Shown: piece by piece, positions 1 through 7,120 of the stretch
How the letters are laid out: each line of letters starts with the position of its first letter
Position numbering within the stretch: position 1 is the first letter of the stretch
Source: Thalassiosira profunda
Lineage: Eukaryota > Bacillariophyta > Thalassiosirophyceae > Thalassiosirales > Thalassiosiraceae
Assembly (NCBI GenBank): GCA_036939355.1
Contig: JALLAP010000245.1
Span: 1-21,826, forward strand
Length of the DNA stretch: 21,826 bases
Direction of reading: 5' to 3'
Made by a program: the position numbers and the translations under genes
The notes under the pieces: model-generated
Database searches by the model: none
What the model was told of the DNA's origin: nothing
Seen by the model: only the letters and a program-made list of their open reading frames with translations

Positions 1-54
1 TTCCCGGCCCCGCATCGCCTGCTCGTACAGCCGGGCGGCGGTTTGCTCGTCCAT
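1..54 (-). CDS. Possible 5' end of a gene running off the left edge
   Basis: On the minus strand an ATG at 54 opens a frame that reads MDEQTAARLYEQAMRGRE and continues past base 1. The same frame stays open upstream to a TAA at 187-189, with the protein-like stretch PLDLDNYAGQNG just before the ATG but no other Met. The ATG has G at -3 and G at +4, an acceptable start context. A second frame from an ATG at 257 (MRIGDALAAAFEDVLTC) also looks partly coding, so a spliced or longer gene is possible. I do not recognise the family, and too little is present to assign a function. Confidence 0.25.
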   Translation of the reverse strand, partial: MDEQTAARLYEQAMRGRE

Positions 55-628
55 CCCGTTTTGCCCGGCGTAGTTGTCGAGGTCGAGTGGCCCGGTGGCG
101 GCCGTCGGAGTGGCGAGGGGTCGCAGTCGAGCCGTGATGAGGAGCCGTGATTGTTGGGAGGTGCACCGATGCCGCCGTCCACGGTTTTATGAGCCCCGCC
201 GTCCCCGCAGGTTAAAACATCTTCGAACGCTGCCGCCAGGGCGTCGCCGATCCTCATCGACCACCAAATGGCCGTTGCCGCGGGCGGGGGGAGGACGTTC
301 GCTCGTTGGCTCCCGCGCGGAGTCGGAGTGTTTGATCAAATTTCAGTTGCCAAGCCCTCCTGAGTCGTGAGCCGACATCGGCTTAGGAATTAGTACAAAC
401 TCATAAAAGCCCTGCGACACAAGATGAGACACACGTCGTAACTCTTTTGAGTTGGCCCAAAAATGGCCAAGCGGAACTCGGTATTGTAGGTGGGTGAGGT
501 GGGGTATCACAGATGATCCGATCGAGTTGTTGTTTGCAGTATGATGGCAAAGATAAGTCCTTCTTTTTGGTGCAAGGAAACAGCCAGCCGGCCACTGAAG
601 AAGCGTGCAGGCGGAATCATATCGAGTA
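55..628. other. Intergenic stretch, no supported gene
   Basis: This lies between the possible minus-strand start at 54 and the 3' end of the nitroreductase at 629. Short open frames occur on both strands but show no recognisable domain or good start context. It should hold the promoter of the left-edge gene and the 3' UTR of the nitroreductase. I see no RNA gene or repeat here. Confidence 0.5.
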
Positions 629-1615
629 TCATTCAATATCCCTCAGCACATCTCCGCCCAGCTCTCTCCTCCTCCTCATCCTAGGCAGGCGTTTCGGCCA
701 TCCCACCATGATCAACCCCGCCACCATCTCATCCTGGCCGCACCCTACCAAATCTCGAAATGCCGGCGTCTTCACGACGGGGCCCGTCGCCCATTTGCTC
801 CCTAGACCCTCCGAATGCAGGCTCGGCAAGAGGTTTTGTATCGATGCGCACGCCGAGGCGTAATCCTCCAGCTGTCGCGTCGTCGCGGGCGCCACGTAGG
901 GAAGCTCCCGGTACAATCCGCCCGATGCATCAGTTGTCTGATCCTCCATCCCGCTGACGGTGGCGACGACGAACGCCGGTATCTTGGCCCACTTCTCCCG
1001 CTTCCTCGTCGCCTCGCTGCGACACGCCTCCTCGCCGCTCAGTTTCCCATCCAATAACCTTTGCAATGTCACTTCGTAAGCAATGTCTAACAGCCTTTCC
1101 GATGCTGCCGATGGAGCAAGTATGCGGTGGAAGGTGGTGGGCTCGGTCAGTTTGTGGTTTGGCGCGGCGGCGGCACATTCGACGCCGCGAGTAATGGCAT
1201 CTTGGAGAAATATCCTATCCTCGTGTGATGGGCGAGAGAGGAAATTGGACACCGTTCGTCTGGACGATATCAACTGCTGGAACGTGCGCGCCGCTGCAGA
1301 TGGCGGATTGTCCAGCACTGATGCACCGCCATCAGTGGCTCCGTTCCCTTCCTCTGCAGACGCATTTGCAACAGAAGAAGACGACGGACGCTGCAGAATG
1401 TAAGAGTTGTTTGCGGAGGGAGCTATGCCGCTGCTGGATCGTATCGACGACAGCCTCGGAGGTCGCTGGCTCTTCGAGGGCACCTCCCTCTGCCTGTCGC
1501 AGCATCCTCGCTTCTCGTCACCCATTGCACCGCCAAACGAAAACAGGGCGAGGGGCGGGGTCCGCGCCCGCGCGAACTGTTGCATCAGATGGGAGCGGAA
1601 TGGAGCGGCAGCCAT
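629..1615 (-). CDS. Nitroreductase family protein, YdjA-like, probably organelle-targeted
   Basis: This is a predicted FMN-dependent NAD(P)H oxidoreductase of the nitroreductase fold; the substrate is unknown. I start it at the ATG at 1615 (328 aa) because its context, ccaccATGGC, is near-ideal. The open frame reaches back to 1804, but that extension lies in a repeat-like element. The first ~115 residues are basic and low-complexity; MAAAPFRSHLMQQFARAR looks like a mitochondrial-type presequence. The enzyme domain follows: SSRRTVSNF at ~117-125 (FMN phosphate-binding Arg pair), APNHKLTEPTTFHRIL at ~151-166, and GLGSKWATGP at ~270-279. E. coli YdjA has matching segments (NRRSASRL, APDHKSMQPWHFFVI, GGIWRSGAL), and GWPKRLPRMRRRR matches the final strand and tail. 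It diverges from the TPR gene across an element-containing intergenic region. The family call is firm; targeting is inferred. Confidence 0.85.
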   Translation of the reverse strand: MAAAPFRSHLMQQFARARTPPLALFSFGGAMGDEKRGCCDRQREVPSKSQRPPRLSSIRSSSGIAPSANNSYILQRPSSSSVANASAEEGNGATDGGASVLDNPPSAAARTFQQLISSRRTVSNFLSRPSHEDRIFLQDAITRGVECAAAAPNHKLTEPTTFHRILAPSAASERLLDIAYEVTLQRLLDGKLSGEEACRSEATRKREKWAKIPAFVVATVSGMEDQTTDASGGLYRELPYVAPATTRQLEDYASACASIQNLLPSLHSEGLGSKWATGPVVKTPAFRDLVGCGQDEMVAGLIMVGWPKRLPRMRRRRELGGDVLRDIE

Positions 1616-1712
1616 GGTGGAAAGGAGCGTGGCTGGGCGCTCGTGCGTCGAGGTGTGAGGCAGGAGACCGCGCCGAGGAGGCGGATCTTCTTTATGTCGC
1701 GACGTTTTTAGC

Positions 1713-2052
1713 AGGAGGGCCGACATCTCCTTGACCGGAGGCCTATTACCAGGGTAGAATTTCAGCTTTTGCCCCGGCGGCCGGTCACTAGCTTTGCCTA
1801 ACAAAGCCTACTGACTTTATACCTGGGTATACCGACCAAAAGTACGTAAAGTAGATACCTCAATGGGCTTAAGGATAACCCTGGAGACGACCTAGTTGAA
1901 GCTAGGCCGACCAGCACTATTCTACCTGGGTATAACGAAGATTAGCCTCCGGCGGTCAAGATTCTACCCTGGTATTTGCCGGAGGCCTCCGGCGGTCGAA
2001 ACCCTCTACCCGGGTCAAAGCTAGTAGATTTTGTTAGGATGTCGGCCCTCCT
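1713..2052. mobile_element. MITE-like non-coding element with terminal inverted repeats
   Basis: Bases 1713-1727 (AGGAGGGCCGACATC) are the exact reverse complement of 2038-2052. Inside, the two arms share further inverted segments: GGAGGCCTATTACCAGGGTAG near 1737-1757 answers the region around 1962-1989 read in reverse, where ACCAGGGTAGAAT recurs. Motifs of the type TACCTGGGTATA occur near 1820, 1922 and 1964, and CTCCGGCGGTC occurs twice (around 1947 and 1987). No ORF of its own is seen. At 340 bp with short terminal inverted repeats and no transposase it resembles a MITE. I see no convincing target-site duplication. It occupies about half of the 648-base divergent intergenic region; the rest (2053-2263) is the C-rich leader of the TPR gene. 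Confidence 0.5.
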
Positions 2053-2263
2053 CTCGAGAGGCAGCAGGTGAGTGAGAGGTGGTGGAGTACCCTCAATACG
2101 TACCCATACCCGAAACCGTCGGGTACAAATCCACCCTCTAATGAAAGTATGGTACGCACGAAATGGGTGCCACCCGAACCCACCCACCCACTATTTTTCG
2201 CTTGGGTGCAGAGCCCTCCACATTCCCACCTCTTCCCACCCGACCCCAACTAGAACCCCGACC

Positions 2264-3821
2264 ATGGCGTGGCGCGAGGCCAAGGATGCCGGGAAGCGCG
2301 CCTTCTCCGCGGGCGAGTACCCTGCGGCTTTGAGGGAATATTGCAAATCCATCGATCAGCTGCTGTGCTCGGGCCCGGACGGGAGCAACGGCGCCAGCCG
2401 GAGCGGCCACGCGAGCGAGCACCAGATCTTGCTGTCGAACGTCATCGCGTGCCGGCTGAAAATTGAAGGGCAGGATATGGCGGAGAGGGCGGTGGATGAG
2501 GCCAAGCAGGTACGTGTATTGTGATGCTGAATGAGGGCGGTCGAAATGAGGGAATGATTAGTAACCACAGCTTGGTCCGTGTTCTTGATCCGCCCCCCAC
2601 GCGAGAGTGGCGATGAATAAAAAGTTTAGCTGTTATGACCCTTTGCATCATGATGTGCATCAAACACCGAAGTTTCAGGTTGATTTGTCTTCTCACCTCT
2701 CTTCCATCCATCAGTGCATAGCCCTCAACGACAAATGGCCCAAGGCACACGTCCGCCTGGCCTCGGCCTACATTGCCCTCGGGGGGCACTCGAACGATGC
2801 GTGTCTGTCGTTGCAACGCGCCCTGTCGCTTGATAGGAACAACAAAGTGGCGCGGGAAATGTTGGTGACCGAGATGCGACAACGAAACAACCGAGAGAGG
2901 ACGGGGGAGAGCAGCTCGGGGGACGAGGGGAGAAATGCGGAGGGAAGCAATGCATCCCAATCGGCAGAGACTGGGAATGCAGACGAGTCTCATCCCACCG
3001 AGGAGACCCCGCAGCACCACTATCCGAACGCCTCAGCGCCTCCATCTCGATCTGCAAACAATGGACGCAGCGATGGGATCGACGTGGACGACATCGAGCC
3101 ACCAAACGACTACTCCTCCCTCTCGTTCACCAATCGAATCCAACATCACTTTGCGCAATTTGTTTCCTGGTATCACTCCCAATCGGACGATATCCAAACG
3201 GTGCTCAAAGTGGCGGCCTGTTTCCTCCTTCTTTACGTCTTGTTGGGTGGCCGATTCGGGCTGGACTACGCCCTGGGAGGCGACAAGGGCGTGGGCCGGA
3301 GGGGCAATTATGGCGAGGGCAACGCGTATGATCGGTATTCCTCGTCGCGCCGAACTTCCTCGACAGGGAGCCGGTACGCATCGGACGGCGATCGATATCG
3401 AGATCCGTACGGAGACCACTCGACTCACCGGAGGGAGGAGAGCGATGCACGGCGACAAGCGAGCAGCGGGTACAACGACCGAACGAATTCTCAGAACGAC
3501 CAATATTACTCGAGATACGGAAACAACCACGACAACTATTACGAGCCGCGGGGGCAGCGGCCGCGCACGTCATATCGCATGCCGAACTTGTATGACGGAT
3601 CGCTCGTGTCGATGGGCATCCTCCTCGCAGTGTGGTTCGCGTGCAATCGGCTGGGCATCAACCCCTTCCAGGCCCTGATGATGCTCAACGTGATGCAGGG
3701 CCGTGGCCGCCGAGGACGGGGGTACGGTGGATACGGGTACGGGGGAATGGGCGGAGGAGGCTTCGGCTTCGGACGGCGGCGGTACGGCATGGGACGGAGG
3801 GGCCGGGGCGGGTTCTATTGA
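2264..3821 (+). CDS. TPR protein with two membrane segments and Arg/Gly-rich tail
   Basis: This is a two-exon gene: exon 1 is 2264-2509, intron 2510-2714 (GTACGT...ATCAG, 205 nt), exon 2 2715-3821. It is phase 0 and encodes 450 aa. The start sits in ccgaccATGGC. Exon 1 ([29 protein letters not shown], then [10 protein letters not shown]) and the beginning of exon 2 ([20 protein letters not shown]) form an N-terminal TPR array like those of Hsp70/Hsp90 co-chaperones; splicing exactly restores the TPR consensus. A long acidic, Ser/Asn-rich linker follows. A hydrophobic segment lies at ~245-263 ([17 protein letters not shown]) and a second at ~379-396 ([18 protein letters not shown]). Between them is a Tyr/Arg/Asp-rich disordered stretch, and the tail is Gly/Arg-rich. 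A chaperone-docking protein on an internal membrane is a reasonable inference; no catalytic domain is seen. Its 3' end faces the cysteine-rich gene 82 nt away. Confidence 0.75.
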
Positions 3822-3903
3822 TTGCTTTGAGCCTCCAGTGGGTTGATACTTGATGTACAATTTCTTGAGATAACTATTGTTTAGATCGAAGCTCCGTCAC
3901 TAG

Positions 3904-4386
3904 CTAGGTAAGCACTCTCATTGCCACAGAAGCAACAAACAACAAAGACAGGACGTGGACACATCCACGACCGAGGAAGGAAGCACCGCTGGTATCGCAC
4001 GCGCCCGCCCGCAATTGTTCCAGTTCAGCATCCATGCAACTCCAGTAGGGCTCCGCACCGCTGATGCACTCGGGACACTCGTCAAAATTATCTTTGACCA
4101 GGTTTTTGCAACCCGCCACCATGCCCAGCTTCTCCCATACATCCTCGCAAGTCATGTCTGTATTGCAGCTGTTCAAAAGGCAGATATCGTGGCAATTGTT
4201 GGTCCGCAGGAAGGATGATGTGCTCTCGCACACATCCGTGGATGTTTCGTTCGAGGTGTTCGCGCACAAATCATTTTGGGCTGAGAATACTAGCTGGAGG
4301 TCAGTGCAGTCGTCAACGGCTCCCAATACGGGGGCGGCGCATGCGGCCAGCAGTGCAGCTGAGGCGATGGCGGTGATGGTGACCAT
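3904..4386 (-). CDS. Small secreted cysteine-rich protein, possibly GPI-anchored
   Basis: This is a 160-aa protein of unknown family. Residues 1-22 (MVTITAIASAALLAACAAPVLG) form a clear signal peptide with an expected cut before AVDD. The mature part has 12 cysteines (27, 41, 53, 65, 69, 74, 80, 93, 104, 107, 117, 130), an even number suited to six disulfides. Two N-glycosylation sequons (NTS, NET) lie between Cys41 and Cys53. The end has a small-residue stretch (DTSGAS, ~131-136) followed by a hydrophobic tail from ~143, which resembles a GPI-attachment signal, although an Arg near the end weakens this. The spacing does not match elicitin or CFEM patterns that I recognise. A cell-surface or extracellular role is inferred. 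It diverges from the GT90 gene across ~264 nt. Confidence 0.6.
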   Translation of the reverse strand: MVTITAIASAALLAACAAPVLGAVDDCTDLQLVFSAQNDLCANTSNETSTDVCESTSSFLRTNNCHDICLLNSCNTDMTCEDVWEKLGMVAGCKNLVKDNFDECPECISGAEPYWSCMDAELEQLRAGACDTSGASFLGRGCVHVLSLLFVASVAMRVLT

Positions 4387-4650
4387 TCACGCGGTTGGGT
4401 TGTGTGGGCGCTCGATCGGCCGGGCAGGGCGGTGGCTGGTGGCTGGGGTGTGAATTTGATGTTACGACACGGTAAGGTATTCATGTCACATGCACCGTCT
4501 CATTCAGTCATCGCGGAGAAACGCCAGATGCTCCCCGCCCGCGGCCCGCGCGCGCCCCCTCCTCCTTCCGCGCGCGGCTCCCTCCCACGCCCAGTCGAAC
4601 CTAGCATCAGCATCGCGAGCCCTCACAGCCCCAGCGCGCCGTCGGCATCG

Positions 4651-6522
4651 ATGGACTGCACCATGCTCACCCCCTCCGCCTCAGCCGAGGCGCCGCGGCG
4701 GCGTCGGGGAAAACTCGTCCGCCTCGTCCTCGCGGGCTCCGCGGCCCTCGCCCTCCCCGCCCATTTGGCGTGGCAGCGCCATTCCCAGGCGAACCTCTCG
4801 CTCGACGACGGCACCGTGATGGATAAGGATCCCGCCGAGCTGGAGGAGGACGCGGCCTTCTTCCACCGCGTCCTCTATGAAGCTGACCCCTCCGATCCCG
4901 ATTACTCCGAATTGCAGATGCCGAGTTGGGTGCGCGAGGCGTCCTCGTTGGACGAGTTTGAGGAGGGCCTCGCCGCGGCCGAATCGTCCGCCCCGCCCGT
5001 CGTGCGCTACCCAAACCCCACTTCCTACTCAATGGAGGACGTGGCCGACGCCTCCCGCCGCTTCTCCAACACCTTCGGTCTCTTCGTGTACGACAACGAG
5101 GCCGATACGTTCCTCTTCATGTATTCCAACAAGCACAATTGGGTCAGCGGGAATGCCAAATTGTCGGGGAGCTTCCAAAACTTCGCGTTCATGCTGCGGA
5201 GGAGCTTTCCGGAGCGTTTCTGTGGGAAAGAGTGCGATGAGTTCGGTGAGTTGAACCGGTGCACATCATGTGTCGCCCGGGAAGATTGCCGCAAAGCTTG
5301 GAGAGAGCTTTGGTTCGACTGCTTGTGAAGTGCACATCATGTTATGCTTTTGTTATCGTTCTAACCCATTGCAACGCGTCCTCCCAACACAGCTGTCGGC
5401 ATCGGCTCTGGCGACTACCCCCACCTCTCCGCCGCCTGCCTCGCCAACTTCCCGCACACTTCCGATGCTTGTCCCGAGGCCCTGGCCCCCGTCCTTCAAT
5501 TCGGCAGCGTCTTCCGCCACGCCGAGATTCTACCGAATATGATCGCCATGCCCATGCCGGAGGCGCACAACTTGCACTGCTTCAAGAGCTGGATCCTCAA
5601 CGGGGGGACGGCCGTGTGCAACGCGTGGCTACCCAAGGAGTATGGCTTGGAATTCGAGGACCTGGCCCCGCAAGTCGTGTGGCGAGGCACCGATTTCGGA
5701 TACCTCACCCACATCACGTCCGACTCCCTCCGCATTCCGTACTTTCACCTCGACATCCTCGATAAAATCGAGGAGGCGGGCGAGGAGGTGGCGGACGCGG
5801 ACGACAAGACGGCCGCCGGAACGCAAGCGATGCGCGCGTCGTACGACCACCTGCTCCCGCGGTGGAAGGGCGTCGTGCTCACGGCCGAGGCGGAGCAGGA
5901 GGCGGCCCAGAAGGCGAGGAAGCTGCGCGAGGAGGGCGGCGACGACGCTGAGGTGGAGGAAGCGGTTCCATGGGCGGACATCAAGTTCACGGGGCCCAGC
6001 GTCGCCGACAAGCATCCCGCGGCGTACGACAAGTTCGCCGAGTACGGCGTCCCGGCCATCGGGGCGCGCATGTCCCTCGACGACCTCGCCCAGCGCCGGT
6101 ACCAAATCGATCTCGGCGGCGGGGGCGGTACGACATGGAGCGGCACGATCCAAAAAATGGCCCTTCCATCACTCCTCTTCCATCATTTGACGCCAACGAA
6201 GGACTATGTGCACGATCATTTCACACCCTGGGTCCACTATGTCCCCGTGGCGGCCGGCCTGTCCGACCTCAAGGAGAAGTACGAGTGGGCCGAGGCCCAT
6301 CCCGGCGCGGCCGCGGCCATCGCCGCGAAAGGATCGGAGCTGATGCGGCGTCTCGGCACCGTGGAGGGTTTCGGGGAGATGTTCGAGCAGGACTTCACGG
6401 AGCCCCTGCGGAGGGTCCTCGGGGCGTACCGGCCGGTAAAGGAAACGCATCCCGGCATGGGATGGAAGGAGGCGCTGGAGGCGTCCGCGCCAAGCGAATT
6501 TCGCACGCATCGGATATGGTGA
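4651..6522 (+). CDS. GT90 (CAP10/POGLUT-like) glycosyltransferase, type II membrane protein
   Basis: This is a predicted Golgi/ER glycosyltransferase of family GT90, which transfers glucose or xylose to proteins or glycans; donor and acceptor are not determinable here. Exon 1 is 4651-5245, intron 5246-5392 (GTGAGT...ACACAG, 147 nt, phase 1), exon 2 5393-6522 (574 aa). Start: ATG 4651 puts RRRRGKLVRLVL just before a hydrophobic anchor (~20-38); ATG 4663 has a better Kozak context and is equally possible. The open frame back to 4402 reads through low-complexity sequence and is unlikely. The catalytic region includes VVWRGTDFGYL (~293-303) and DLGGGGGTTWSGTIQKM (~438-454), followed by DHFTPWVHYVPVAAGLSDL and the helix AAAIAAKGSELM, all typical of GT90. 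An Asp/Glu/Ala-rich insertion occupies ~325-385. The stop codon lies within a perfect donor (GTGAGT), so a third exon at 6600-6639 is possible. Confidence 0.8.
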
Positions 6523-6762
6523 GTTTTGTGTTGGACGTCCGTTCGTTGACACTGCCGCAGGTTCTCTCACACGTCTTGGTTCGTTTGTTCGTTCTTCAGC
6601 GACGGCACCTCTCCCACGAAGAGGGCTTGCAATTTCTGAGTTGTCCTCTAGAAGTAGCTGTTGTTGCATGATAAAAATGCTAGGTACATCCCCACGCCTG
6701 GTTGCTTTGCACTCTGTCAACAACTCGGTATTTATTGCTCTTTTTCTCTCTGTTCAGTTCCT

Positions 6763-7120
6763 AGTTGTTGCTTCATCCGCTTCTGATATTGCTAGGTTCT
6801 TGTCTCTGTCGTCATCCTCTCACTCTCTATCACTCGCCGCGGTTGTCGCATCGCCACATATCATATGAAATTGTTTCCCCCGACTTCGACGTTGTTACAT
6901 AAGCCGCGCTCAGTTGTTAAGTTGCTCTGTCCACGGTCTCTCTTCATTTCCCCACATTCTTGTTGTTTCTGCCACAATCTGACATTGCTAGGTGTTCTTC
7001 TTCGTCCTGCCCTCTTCTGGTTGTTACTTCCACACGAATTGCTGTAAATTGCTTCGCCCTCTGCTGGTCTGTCCACACATAGTTGTTTCAGCCTCAATCA
7101 TCTGACAATTGCTAGTATCT
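6763..7120. repeat. Three degenerate copies of a ~39-bp sequence between convergent genes
   Basis: Copies at 6763-6801, 6961-6999 and 7081-7120 share the pattern AGTTGTTnC..., then TCTGAnATTGCTAGnT, with a GTTCTT end in the first two. The third copy overlaps the stop codon of the PPR gene (CTA at 7112-7114, read on the minus strand). A fourth short echo (ATGCTAGGTA) lies near 6676. The surrounding region, 6523-7111, is T/C-rich on the plus strand and holds no gene apart from the possible last GT90 exon; it is shared 3' flank of the convergent GT90 and PPR genes. No inverted ends or transposase are visible. Confidence 0.4.

Noticed and set aside
1616..1804. N-terminal 63-residue extension of the nitroreductase
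   Set aside because: It lies partly in the MITE-like element, is low-complexity, and the ATG at 1615 has a far better context.
5629..6153. 174-aa frame antisense to the GT90 gene
   Set aside because: It covers conserved GT90 catalytic sequence on the other strand and has no features of its own.
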